DNA of 64,000 nucleotides from Pantoea sp. Mb-10 (lineage in GTDB: Bacteria > Pseudomonadota > Gammaproteobacteria > Enterobacterales > Enterobacteriaceae): the NCBI RefSeq assembly GCF_021272205.1, contig NZ_JAJSDX010000011.1, forward strand, positions 1 to 64,000, given 5' to 3'. This document shows, one piece after another, positions 1 to 7,472 of the stretch. Positions within the stretch are counted from its first letter, which is position 1. Every line of letters starts with the position of its first letter. The translations under genes were made by a program, and so were the position numbers. The notes under the pieces are model-generated. The model made no database searches. It was not told where the DNA came from and saw only the letters and a list, made by a program, of their open reading frames with translations.

Positions 1-2
1 TT

Positions 3-1235
3 TATGCCTCGTGCGAAACGGTATTTCGTCCAGACCTGCGGGGGCTACCCGTCGTCGTTCTCAGTAACAATGACGGCTGCGTAATTGCCCGGTCTGCTGA
101 AGCGAAGAAGCTCGGCATAAAAATGGGTGATCCGTTCTTCAAAATGAAAGATGACCTGCGCCGCCACAGGGTGCAGGTTTTCAGTTCAAACTACGCGCTT
201 TATGCCGACATGAGCAGCCGCGTGATGATGACGCTGGAAGATATGGCGCCCAACGTAGAAATTTATTCGATTGACGAAGCTTTCCTGAACCTTTCAGGCA
301 TGCGCCGGCTTAAGCCGCTTGAGAATTACGGGCGCGATATACGGGAGCGGGTAAAAAGCGAAACGCATTTGACCGTGGGCGTCGGAATAGCGCAAACCAA
401 GACGCTGGCAAAGCTGGCAAATCATGCTGCCAAAAAGTGGAGCCAGACGGGTGGCGTCGTGGATTTATCTAACGTTGAACGGCAGAAAAAACTCATGGCG
501 CTGGTGGCGGTTGAGGATGTGTGGGGCGTGGGCCGCCGCATCAGCAAAAAGCTCAACGCCATGGGCATCGTCACGGCTAAAGACCTGTCAGAGCAGAGCA
601 CGTACATCATACGCAAACACTTCAATGTGGTTCTTGAGAGAACGGTCAGAGAACTGCGCGGCGAGCCATGCCTTGAGCTGGAAGAGTTTGCGCCAACCAA
701 GCAGCAGATTGTTTGCTCCCGGTCATTTGGACACCGCATCACCGATTATATGGAGATGAGGCAGGCGGTGTGTGCTTTCGCTGAGCGTGCTGCAGAAAAG
801 CTGCGGGGCGAAAAACAGTATTGCCGCCATGTCGCCGTATTCGTCAGAACCAGCCCTCATGCCGTGGGTGAGGTTTTTTATGGCAATCAGGCCATGAGAA
901 AGCTGAGCACCCCGACCAACGACACCAGAGACATTATCCGTGTCGCTATGGAGGCACTGGATCGTATCTGGCTGAGCGGTCATCGCTATATGAAAGCTGG
1001 CGTAATGCTGGGTGATTTTTTCAGCCAGGGCGTTGCGCAGCTCAACCTCTTTGATGAATTTAAACCACAGGCCAATAGCGAGGCGCTTATGCGCGTCGTT
1101 GACGGTATTAACCAGAGCGGTAAGGGGAAACTATGGTTTGCAGGGCAGGGTATCCAGAAAGCGTGGGCTATGAAGCGAGAGATGCTGTCACCGGCATACA
1201 CAACAAGGTATTCGGACCTTCCCGTTGCGAAGTGA
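3..1235 (+). CDS. umuC: DNA polymerase V catalytic subunit UmuC, 5' end cut by window
   Basis: Error-prone Y-family polymerase that bypasses DNA lesions during the SOS response with UmuD'. The reading frame is open from base 3, and the visible protein begins YASCETVFRPDL, which aligns to about residue 11 of E. coli UmuC (recalled), so only about ten residues are missing to the left. The catalytic SIDEAF motif, the GVGIAQTKTLAKLANHAAKK palm segment, the helix-hairpin-helix region (VWGVGRRISKKL) and a C-terminal QLNLF beta-clamp-binding motif are all present. About 410 residues are visible against roughly 420 for the intact family. The first ATG inside the window (123) is internal. umuD and the promoter would lie to the left. 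Placement next to unrelated AT-rich genes suggests a mobile-element copy. Confidence 0.95.
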   Translation, partial: YASCETVFRPDLRGLPVVVLSNNDGCVIARSAEAKKLGIKMGDPFFKMKDDLRRHRVQVFSSNYALYADMSSRVMMTLEDMAPNVEIYSIDEAFLNLSGMRRLKPLENYGRDIRERVKSETHLTVGVGIAQTKTLAKLANHAAKKWSQTGGVVDLSNVERQKKLMALVAVEDVWGVGRRISKKLNAMGIVTAKDLSEQSTYIIRKHFNVVLERTVRELRGEPCLELEEFAPTKQQIVCSRSFGHRITDYMEMRQAVCAFAERAAEKLRGEKQYCRHVAVFVRTSPHAVGEVFYGNQAMRKLSTPTNDTRDIIRVAMEALDRIWLSGHRYMKAGVMLGDFFSQGVAQLNLFDEFKPQANSEALMRVVDGINQSGKGKLWFAGQGIQKAWAMKREMLSPAYTTRYSDLPVAK

Positions 1236-1534
1236 CTTTTATCCTTCAGCCGCTGCAGCAGATACTTCCTACCAGTCGGACGTGTTACCTGACTGAGTGG
1301 AAGGGGCGCAGTTGCATCGTTGATGAATTGAGGCGGCCACAGAACGGCGATACCGTGCTGCTTGATATGTCGGGCTTATCGGAATGGGGGCAGATATTTT
1401 TCCATCCATACAGGATCATCACTGACAATGGATTGACGTTGGTAGATGACTGGCTTGAGGATGTGGTAGTGGTCAGGGTTGTTACGCATGAAATCAGCAT
1501 ACTACATCAAAATATTGACGACATTGCACTTTGA
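1232..1534 (+). CDS. Small hypothetical protein overlapping the umuC stop
   Basis: A frame of about 100 residues. I chose the GTG at 1232 because it overlaps the umuC stop codon (GTGA), a common translational-coupling arrangement. The same frame is open further upstream from an ATG at 1133, but that would overlap umuC by about 100 bases. The protein is acidic and beta-rich in appearance (DTVLLDMSGLSEWGQIFF, VVVVRVVTHEIS), with no signal peptide or membrane segment. I do not recognise the family. The coupling suggests co-transcription with umuC. The ribosome-binding site is weak. Confidence 0.5.
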   Translation: MTFILQPLQQILPTSRTCYLTEWKGRSCIVDELRRPQNGDTVLLDMSGLSEWGQIFFHPYRIITDNGLTLVDDWLEDVVVVRVVTHEISILHQNIDDIAL

Positions 1535-1686
1535 AAGATTTAAGATTTTTCATTAGTCTAGTATAAAAATTTCTCCATTATATAAAGCATCGAATATAAA
1601 AGCAGCCGTAAGAAGATGCTTTTGCCTGGGTTTTTATCAGTCCGGGAGAAATGTGAATTAACGGCCTGAAGGTCCTTTAAAAAAAG

Positions 1687-2262
1687 CTAAGCGAAGTTGT
1701 TGATTTTATTTATTAATGTAAAAACTGATTTTACATAGCTTTCTGCGCTTTCCTTTGTAATCTTCATATCTGTTCTGCGATTGGCCATGTTTCTAACTGA
1801 GTTTAATTCCCTGAATAAAATTTGTTCGTCATCACCGATCAGTTCATAATTACGAAAAATGCTGGCCATTCTAGATAAAGTCAAGGAGGATGGGTTTCTC
1901 TTTAACAGTTTTAAATTCTTATTTGATATCCTACCAGAGTCAGTTAATTTATCAAAAGCGAAGTAAGAAGTTTGGTATAGTTTGTTAAAAGACCTAATGA
2001 CAGCTTCAAAAGGGCTAAATAAAAGAAATTCTTGGTAGTCTTTATCTAACGCATCTTGATTTTCGTCAGCTATAACATCAGCTTGAGAGGCAGCTTCTTC
2101 TATTCTTTGTTCGAATAATATTTCAAATTTATCGTATTTAAATGATTTGAGCTCTCTAACAAGTTTGAGAATATCATTTCTGCCGAAATAGAGTGTGAAA
2201 ATTACTACAAATGGCCATGCTATTGATTTAATAATTGATGATAAAAACGTTAAAAAATCCAT
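1687..2262 (-). CDS. Hypothetical membrane-anchored protein, AT-rich
   Basis: 191 residues from the ATG at 2262. A GTG at 2319 would add 19 residues but has no better ribosome-binding site. One N-terminal hydrophobic helix (about residues 1-25, SSIIKSIAWPFVVIFTLYFG) is followed by a charged cytoplasmic domain, largely helical, with a possible coiled coil (FEILFEQRIEEAASQADVIA). The C-terminal half (RNYELIGDDEQILFRELNSV, RNMANRR) resembles the all-helical accessory domains of small anchored proteins on mobile elements, but I cannot name the family. Base composition is clearly lower in GC than the flanking chromosome-like genes, a sign of transfer. Confidence 0.6.
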   Translation of the reverse strand: MDFLTFLSSIIKSIAWPFVVIFTLYFGRNDILKLVRELKSFKYDKFEILFEQRIEEAASQADVIADENQDALDKDYQEFLLFSPFEAVIRSFNKLYQTSYFAFDKLTDSGRISNKNLKLLKRNPSSLTLSRMASIFRNYELIGDDEQILFRELNSVRNMANRRTDMKITKESAESYVKSVFTLINKINNFA

Positions 2263-2776
2263 GGAGTATCGCCATGTGAATATATTGGTGGAATAGTAAT
2301 CTAAGTCAATTGCAATCACTAAGTCAATGATTTTTATGGCATACTTTAAATTTTAGTTATGGAGATAGGAATTAAATGCATGACTTAATGTAAGAAATGG
2401 TTTTAGATAGGCTGGTTATGTCCTTTATATCAATAGGTTACTTAGCAATCTCACGATGTGTCTGCCTGCGACATCAAAGCTGTAAGCCAACAGAATAATC
2501 CATAAAAGCAAAGGCAAGCTAGGATTAGTAAAAAATAATCTAATAACAATTTTGTCTCAATGCGCAAGCGGCTTAGTGAAGGCATACTCGCAGGATAGGC
2601 ATCAACCAATGAGTATGCTTATCACCTGATACAGTTGGCCACCATGGTTGAGCGCACTCCAGCATTCAGGCCCATTGTAGAGAAATGGTTGTGATAAATT
2701 ATGCGATGAAGTAACTCCAAAAGCATCAAAAATAATTTTATAGAAAATAATTTAATAAATTCCTAGCAACAGTGCA
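2263..2776. other. AT-rich intergenic region, no gene seen
   Basis: No convincing coding frame on either strand. It contains one inverted repeat, GCATACTC at 2582-2589 and GAGTATGC at 2611-2618 (8-bp arms, 21-base loop), which could be a weak transcript end or a protein-binding site. The stretch 2640-2700 is GC-richer than its surroundings and may be a gene remnant that I could not identify. Confidence 0.5.
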
Positions 2777-3250
2777 TTAAATCTTCCTGTATTTTGAATA
2801 CAAGTCCCACAATGGAAAAGCGACGCGTGCCAGCAAAACTCCACATATGACGCCAATTACCACGTCACCCATTGTGGTAGATATATGATCAAATAGGTTT
2901 TCTGCTCTGCCAAAAAACTTTATGTATACGTAGGAAAAAATAAGCGTTCCTAAAGCCAAAAGGTTTGCGATAACATCCATATAGGCTTTTAAAGCCTTTT
3001 GCCTGTTCGGGAATGTTCCATAAATACTGTAAAGCATTAAGAAGTATATAAAGCAAACACAACCTACGCCGTATATCCCTATCCATGCATTCTTGTGTTC
3101 ATGCATAAACTTACTCATGAACATAATACCAATTACCAAGAGAAGGGTTGCAGCTCTCATCCACCACTTAATTATGTAAATAACATCATTTTGCATTACA
3201 TTTTGAGTAGGTTTTTGTTCGCCATTATATTCATTTTTACTGTTTTCCAT
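2777..3250 (-). CDS. Hypothetical four-helix membrane protein, AT-rich
   Basis: 157 residues. A short charged N-terminus is followed by four predicted membrane segments at roughly residues 30-48 (AATLLLVIGIMFM), 55-76 (WIGIYGVGCVCFIYFLMLYS), 90-108 (VIANLLALGTLIFSYVYI) and 125-145 (MGDVVIGVICGVLLARVAF). No catalytic motif is visible and I do not recognise the family. It lies on the same strand as the anchored protein at 1687-2262 and shares its AT-rich composition, but about 500 bases separate them, so a shared operon is doubtful. Confidence 0.6.
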   Translation of the reverse strand: MENSKNEYNGEQKPTQNVMQNDVIYIIKWWMRAATLLLVIGIMFMSKFMHEHKNAWIGIYGVGCVCFIYFLMLYSIYGTFPNRQKALKAYMDVIANLLALGTLIFSYVYIKFFGRAENLFDHISTTMGDVVIGVICGVLLARVAFPLWDLYSKYRKI

Positions 3251-3637
3251 CTGAGTCTTCCTTACCTTATTCCATTCCTAATTTTTGTATTACGTTGATT
3301 AATATAACGAATTGCTGCGCTAATTTTTGAGCTATAGATGCAAGGGTATTGTGGGAGTATTGGGTGTTTTGCTGCTCCTGAATGTGACCGGCCGGAAAAT
3401 TCTTAAATCTAATTATAGCTAGAAAAGTGTCTCTTTCGCTGGAAATCATACCAAATCTGTAAACTCAGACTCTCGTCGTTCGATGCTAAATTTTTCAAGT
3501 CGTGTCATATAACTGCAAGGGCTGTGTGAATATACAGTTCTGTTATGCGCTTTGAAACGTTAAGGTAAGAGTTTAATGTTACAGATGCCTCCTGACCTTA
3601 CTTGGAAGAAATGCCCGCTGAGAGGCGGGCATTAGTC
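3251..3637. other. Intergenic region upstream of the membrane protein
   Basis: Mostly AT-rich. A 60-codon minus-strand frame (3267-3449) exists but has no recognisable features and is probably chance. The right end contains the hairpin that terminates the orphan pqqA transcript. Confidence 0.4.
3610..3633 (-). terminator. Rho-independent-type terminator of orphan pqqA
   Basis: Perfect 9-bp stem AATGCCCGC/GCGGGCATT around a 6-base loop, four bases past the stop of the second pqqA, read leftwards and followed by a short T-rich stretch (TTCTTCC). It parallels the GCCCGC/GCGGGC hairpin found just after pqqA of the main operon. Confidence 0.75.
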
Positions 3638-3709
3638 TTAACGATTCGAAATGTACAAGGTCACTTCAAGACCGAGACGCATATCTACAAATTCTGGCTT
3701 CTTCCACAT
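3638..3709 (-). CDS. pqqA: Orphan second pqqA, PQQ precursor peptide
   Basis: 23-residue peptide starting MWKKPEFVDMRLGLEV and ending TLYISNR. It is identical to the operon PqqA of this window except Met for Leu at position 10. PqqA is the ribosomally made substrate from which PQQ is built: Glu15 and Tyr19 are cross-linked by PqqE, and both residues are kept here. A strong ribosome-binding site (CAGGAG) sits about 9 bases upstream and a hairpin terminator follows. The two genes differ at 14 of 72 bases; 13 of these changes are silent, so the copy is old or acquired and under purifying selection. No other pqq gene is adjacent, and it sits 3.6 kb from pqqA-F on the opposite strand, at the edge of an AT-rich segment. 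The identification is firm; its expression is inferred. Confidence 0.92.
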   Translation of the reverse strand: MWKKPEFVDMRLGLEVTLYISNR

Positions 3710-3768
3710 GTTGGATTCTCCTGAAAGTTCTGAAAGTCCCAACCCACTAGAATAACTTTAAGTGAATT

Positions 3769-3788
3769 GAGTACATAAATGAGTACAT
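3769..3788. repeat. Tandem GAGTACAT motifs, possible integrase arm sites
   Basis: Two copies of GAGTACAT at 3769-3776 and 3781-3788, exactly 12 bases apart, in the AT-rich stretch between the orphan pqqA and the truncated TonB receptor. Short direct repeats at a junction between foreign-looking and resident DNA can be arm-type integrase sites. No integrase gene is in the window, so this is a guess. Confidence 0.3.
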
Positions 3789-3856
3789 ATTTTTTATGAC
3801 CCATTCCATATTATCCTTTAATAACAATGGGATAATGTAAAATAAGCCATTGTTTT

Positions 3857-4129
3857 TTACGAGTATTCATAGTTTTGGCGGTTTTGCAGCTGCAAACCCG
3901 GCACGCCGTTGAGGCTTTCCGAGAGGTTGACGCGCGGCGTGGCGTGGCGCATCTCATCGCCGCTCACCACGCTCAGTGCGGCAGGGGTATCTAATTCGGA
4001 CAGGCCAGCGCTGGCTGGCGCGGCGCTGACCACCAGCGTTTGATTGACGCTTTCCGCTGCCAGTAGCGGAAAAGGAAGGAGCGCAGGCAGCACCCAGAGC
4101 GGTGCCTGCTGCAGTCGTGTAATTTTCAT
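3857..4129 (-). pseudogene. N-terminal fragment of a TonB-dependent outer-membrane receptor
   Basis: 90 residues from the ATG at 4129. A signal peptide (LWVLPALLPFPLLAAES) is followed by the start of a plug domain: a TonB-box-like stretch (NQTLVVSAAP) and TPAALSVVSGDEMRHATPRV, NLSESLNGVPGLQLQNRQNY, which is typical of the family. The frame then changes to unrelated AT-rich sequence and stops (EYS*). Full receptors are 650-800 residues, so more than 85 percent is missing. The break lies at the border with the AT-rich segment, consistent with insertion or deletion at the edge of a mobile element. Confidence 0.85.
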
Positions 4130-4333
4130 TGTGAAAGACCGTATAAAGCGCGGCGTCTGCCGCCGAAGTAACAAAACGCGCTCAGGGTAATGGTTTTGTC
4201 GCATTTTGCAAAACGCGGTAACAGTAGCACGGACTATGCTGCCCGGTGCGGGCAAAATGCGATGCGCGGTGGCTGACGGCGCAATTATCTGTCAGTCTCA
4301 ATGTTTGGTCTGAAGCTATTTAAGGAAGAAATC

Positions 4334-5206
4334 ATGAGTCAGCAACCGGCAGTTGCCGTACTGGGCTTAGGCGCAATGGGTCACGCCTTTGCCGCCAATC
4401 TGTTGAAAAAAGGCTTTGTGGTGCGCGGCTGGAATCGCACGCGCGCCAAAGGCGAGGATTTGATTGATGCGGGCCTGCACCTCGCAGCTACGCCGCGTGA
4501 GGCGGTAGAGGGCGCCGACGTGGTGATCGCCATGCTCGCCGACGGCGATACCACGCGTCAGACGCTGCGTGAAGCCGTGCCAGGGCTGAAGCAGGGTGCA
4601 ACGGTATGCCAGATGGGCACCATCGGCATTGACGCAACCGACGCGCTGATCGCCGATCTTACGCAGTCGCGCCCTGACGTGCTGTTTATTGATGCGCCGG
4701 TTTCCGGCACCAAAGCGCCAGCGGAAAATGCACAGATTCTGGTACTGGCCAGCGGCGATCGCACGCGGGCGCAGGCGGCTGAGCAGGTGTTTGCCGCCAT
4801 CGGCAAAGGCACCCAGTGGTTGGGCGAGGCCGGGGCCAGCTCGCGCATGAAGCTGGTGGTCAACAGCTGGCTAATTGGCCTGATGCAGAGCCTGGCAGAA
4901 AGCACACGCCTTGCGGCGGAGTTTGGTTTTAGCACCGACGACCTCTGGCAGGTATTGGACGGCGGCCCGCTGGCTGCACCCTATGCCAAAATGAAGCTGG
5001 GCATGATCGCCAGCGGCGATTACACCCCGCAAATGCACCTCAACTGGGCGTTGAAAGATGCCCGCCTGGCACTGGACGCAGCACAAGAGGCGCGCCTGCC
5101 AGCGCTGGAAAACATTGTTGATGTCTGGCAACAGGCCGTCGACGCAGGCTATGGTGAGCAAGATTTGGCGGCGGTCTATCAATATCTCGCCACTCCCTCA
5201 CGCTAA
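4334..5206 (+). CDS. NAD(P)-dependent beta-hydroxyacid dehydrogenase
   Basis: 290 residues of the 3-hydroxyisobutyrate dehydrogenase / tartronate semialdehyde reductase superfamily, which oxidise or reduce beta-hydroxyacids with NAD(P). The Rossmann motif VLGLGAMG is near residue 10, the substrate-binding DAPVSGTKAPAENAQ is around residue 120, and the catalytic Lys lies in SSRMKLVVNSWL near 175. Length fits the family. The ATG at 4334 was chosen because AAGGAAG precedes it; an upstream ATG at 4301 lacks such a site. The serine after DAPV and the wide family mean the substrate cannot be assigned. It is followed 18 bases later by a small gene on the same strand. Confidence 0.85.
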   Translation: MSQQPAVAVLGLGAMGHAFAANLLKKGFVVRGWNRTRAKGEDLIDAGLHLAATPREAVEGADVVIAMLADGDTTRQTLREAVPGLKQGATVCQMGTIGIDATDALIADLTQSRPDVLFIDAPVSGTKAPAENAQILVLASGDRTRAQAAEQVFAAIGKGTQWLGEAGASSRMKLVVNSWLIGLMQSLAESTRLAAEFGFSTDDLWQVLDGGPLAAPYAKMKLGMIASGDYTPQMHLNWALKDARLALDAAQEARLPALENIVDVWQQAVDAGYGEQDLAAVYQYLATPSR

Positions 5207-5224
5207 CGCAATCAGGAGTCGATC

Positions 5225-5467
5225 ATGCCCGATTTTCTCTTTTACAAAAAAGGCCGTCAGGTGGTGGCAGTAGAACGGCAGGACGCGCAGAGTGCGGAAA
5301 CGCTGGTGGCGCAGGGATTTGAGAAGCAGTTCAACGAGGTGACCGCCACCTGCGCCGAAAATGCCCTGAAGCGCTATTACGCCATTCGCAAAGATGAGGC
5401 CGATCTGGAATATGGCTTCATGACGGGAGGCCTATTTGGCCTGGTGACGCTACTGGTGCGAGGGTAA
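5225..5467 (+). CDS. Small hypothetical protein
   Basis: 80 residues with a good ribosome-binding site (CAGGAG) 8 bases upstream. The N-terminus (MPDFLFYKKGRQVVAVERQD) is followed by an amphipathic middle and a short hydrophobic C-terminus (GGLFGLVTLLVRG) that might touch the membrane. It lies 18 bases after the dehydrogenase and is probably in the same transcript. I do not recognise the family. Confidence 0.65.
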   Translation: MPDFLFYKKGRQVVAVERQDAQSAETLVAQGFEKQFNEVTATCAENALKRYYAIRKDEADLEYGFMTGGLFGLVTLLVRG

Positions 5468-5482
5468 AGCGAGGCAGAGCAA

Positions 5483-5521
5483 GCGGGGCGCAATTCAGCA
5501 CGCTGCCGAATCGCGCTCCGC
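5483..5521. terminator. Possible bidirectional terminator
   Basis: Long imperfect inverted repeat (GCGGGGCGCAATTC against GAATCGCGCTCCGC, 11-base loop) between the convergent ends of the small gene at 5467 and yaiL at 5530. There is no strong T-run on either side. Confidence 0.4.
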
Positions 5522-5529
5522 GTGCCGTT

Positions 5530-6069
5530 TTACCACATTAAATCGTCGGGCACTTTAAAGTCGGCGTAGGGATCGTCTTCGTCCAGCGCATCCTGCGTCA
5601 GGGCGCTGTTCAGAACAATATAGCTGGCGTCGCGCTGGGCGATTTTATCCGCTACGCTGGCGGGGATCAGCGCATAGCGTGGCTCACCGTCGCGGTCTGC
5701 GTCTTCGCGCGCAATCGCTAAGCGCCCGTTAACCAGCTGCGCGTGCGTCAGCTTATTTACCGTGATTTTTTTAATCAGGCTGCCGTCGGTGAAGTTAAAA
5801 GCGATATCGCCTTGGGCAGCGGTAAGCTTGTTCATTGCGATCAGCTGTTTGATCTGCGCCTTATACTCTTTGGCTAATGCGTCCTGCTTTTGCTGTTCGT
5901 TCAGCTGCTTATCGCGCGCCTGCTGCGCTTTCTTATTTTCTTCCACGGCTTCACGCGCCTCGCGCGCCTGCACGCGGGATTTCTTCGCGGTGCGCTGGAC
6001 TTTCGCCATTTTTTTGCTGCTAACCAGACCGGCCTGCAGCATCTGCTCTTGTAAGGTGAGTTTGCTCAT
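5530..6069 (-). CDS. yaiL: YaiL-family DUF2058 protein
   Basis: 179 residues starting MSKLTLQEQMLQAGLVSSKK, the hallmark start of YaiL. A lysine- and arginine-rich helical N-terminal half (VQRTAKKSRVQAREAREAVE) is followed by a glutamine-rich coiled coil, then a compact domain (IAFNFTDGSLIKKITVNKLT) and an acidic tail ending DDLMW. The role is unknown; nucleic-acid binding has been suggested from its basic region. The ATG at 6069 matches the conserved start; an ATG two codons upstream is also possible. It is divergent from the dipeptidase. Confidence 0.9.
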   Translation of the reverse strand: MSKLTLQEQMLQAGLVSSKKMAKVQRTAKKSRVQAREAREAVEENKKAQQARDKQLNEQQKQDALAKEYKAQIKQLIAMNKLTAAQGDIAFNFTDGSLIKKITVNKLTHAQLVNGRLAIAREDADRDGEPRYALIPASVADKIAQRDASYIVLNSALTQDALDEDDPYADFKVPDDLMW

Positions 6070-6172
6070 TGTCATCTCTGAATGCGGTACATGATGCGCG
6101 GGATTATAGCGGCAGTTGGCGGATGCGTCACAGCGGCGTAGCATACGCGCATTCTATTTTAGGTAATGCGTT

Positions 6173-7198
6173 ATGTTGAATCCTGTGTTTGATGGCCACA
6201 ACGATCTGCTGCTGCATTTGTGGCTGCATCATCGTGCCGATCCCGCCGCCGCGTTTTTTAACGGCATCGCTGGCAATCATCTTGATTTCCCCCGCATGCA
6301 GCAGAGCGGCTTTGCAGGCGGCCTGTTTGCGCTGTTTGTGCCGCCGCTGCGCTATGTCAAAGACGTGGCGCCTCAGCGCGCAGCCGATCGCTGGCAGCCG
6401 CTGGATGTGCTGTGGCAGCAGCTGGACATTCTGCACACGCTGGCGGCGCGATCCGAAGGGCGGGCGCGGGTGTGCCTTACCGCCGCCGATATCATTGCCT
6501 GTCGCGCCGACGGCGTGCTCGCCATGGTGGCGCATATTGAAGGGGCGGACGGGTTTGACGCCGAGGGCGATGCGCTGGCGGCTTTTTATCGGGCTGGCGT
6601 GCGCAGTCTCGGACCCTTCTGGAATCTCCCTAATCGCTTTGGCGCAGGCGTCACCGGTGCCTTTCCCGGCACGCCGGACAGCGGCCCAGGTTTAACCCCC
6701 GCCGGTGAGGCGCTGATTGCCGCCGCCAATCAGCACCGTATGCTGATCGATGTTTCGCACATGAATGAAAACGCCTTTTGGGACACGGCGCGTCTATCGC
6801 GCGCGCCGCTGGTGGCGACGCACTCCAACGCCCACGCGCGCTGCGCGCAGCCGCGCAATCTTACCGATGCGCAACTGCGCGCCATTGCGGCCAGCGGCGG
6901 CGTTGTGGGGATAAACTTCGGCAATGCGTTCTTGCGCCCCGACGGCAAACGCGACGGCGACACGCCATTGATCGAAATTGCTAAACACCTTGCGCATTTG
7001 ATTGCCATAATGGGCGAGGAAAACGTAGCATTTGGTTCGGATTTCGATGGTGTCGCAGTGCCTCTCGCGCTGAAAGATGTCACCGGCTTACCGCGCCTCT
7101 GTGCGCTGCTGCGTGAGCTCGACTATGATCAGTCAACGCTCACGCGCATTACGTGGGACAACTGGCTGCGGGTGTTACAGCGAATTTGGCAGGAATAG
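6173..7198 (+). CDS. Membrane dipeptidase family (peptidase M19) protein
   Basis: 341 residues of the renal-dipeptidase-like amidohydrolase fold, a two-zinc TIM barrel that cleaves dipeptides. The metal-binding HxD appears at the start (VFDGHNDLLLH); further family motifs are HIEGADGFD, LIDVSHMNENAFWD, PLVATHSNAHARC and NVAFGSDFDG. There is no signal peptide, so the enzyme is probably cytoplasmic. In some enterobacteria (recalled for Klebsiella and Pantoea) a gene of this family adjoins the pqq operon. A role in trimming PqqA-derived peptide is an attractive but unproven guess. It ends 148 bases before pqqA. Confidence 0.9.
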   Translation: MLNPVFDGHNDLLLHLWLHHRADPAAAFFNGIAGNHLDFPRMQQSGFAGGLFALFVPPLRYVKDVAPQRAADRWQPLDVLWQQLDILHTLAARSEGRARVCLTAADIIACRADGVLAMVAHIEGADGFDAEGDALAAFYRAGVRSLGPFWNLPNRFGAGVTGAFPGTPDSGPGLTPAGEALIAAANQHRMLIDVSHMNENAFWDTARLSRAPLVATHSNAHARCAQPRNLTDAQLRAIAASGGVVGINFGNAFLRPDGKRDGDTPLIEIAKHLAHLIAIMGEENVAFGSDFDGVAVPLALKDVTGLPRLCALLRELDYDQSTLTRITWDNWLRVLQRIWQE

Positions 7199-7273
7199 CG
7201 ATCTTTTCCCGTCAAATCAGGCTTGATCTCTCTGTGACATTGGCGCAACATCGCCGCGCGTTTGGCTGTGCTG

Positions 7274-7293
7274 TCAGTGGATTCGTTCACTGA
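7274..7293. promoter_or_regulatory. Inverted repeat upstream of pqqA
   Basis: TCAGTG and CACTGA (6-bp arms, 8-base spacer) in the 148-base gap before pqqA. It could be an operator or part of a leader; no known regulator motif is matched. Confidence 0.3.
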
Positions 7294-7346
7294 TGCGCGC
7301 GTTTCTCGCAGATTTGCTCTGCGTTTTACTTAATGAGGATAAGAGT

Positions 7347-7418
7347 ATGTGGAAAAAACCTGAATTTGTTGACCTGCGTCTGGGCCTGGAAGTGACCCTT
7401 TACATTTCCAACCGCTAA
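7347..7418 (+). CDS. pqqA: PQQ precursor peptide PqqA
   Basis: 23-residue peptide MWKKPEFVDLRLGLEV then TLYISNR. It carries Glu15 and Tyr19, the two residues fused into PQQ. The ribosome-binding site is GAGGAT, 6 bases before the ATG. It heads the pqqABCDEF operon and is followed by a hairpin that should let PqqA be made in excess over the enzymes. Too short for routine gene calling, but unmistakable. Confidence 0.98.
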   Translation: MWKKPEFVDLRLGLEVTLYISNR

Positions 7419-7426
7419 GACCTCTT

Positions 7427-7456
7427 GCCCGCCTTCTGTGCGGGCTTTCTCTTTTT
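7427..7456 (+). terminator. Intercistronic attenuator between pqqA and pqqB
   Basis: GCCCGC/GCGGGC stem (7427-7432 and 7440-7445, 7-base loop) followed by a T-rich run to 7456, eight bases after the pqqA stop. Partial termination here would raise the pqqA to pqqB-F transcript ratio, as described for other pqq operons. Confidence 0.8.
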
Positions 7457-7472
7457 TAGCTGGCTTTTTCTC

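Noticed and set aside
3267..3449. 60-codon minus-strand frame in the AT-rich gap
   Set aside because: Short, no start signal, no recognisable feature.
3823..3858. AACAATGG/CCATTGTT hairpin with T-run as a terminator
   Set aside because: No plus-strand gene ends here; it may be chance in AT-rich DNA or part of an attachment site.
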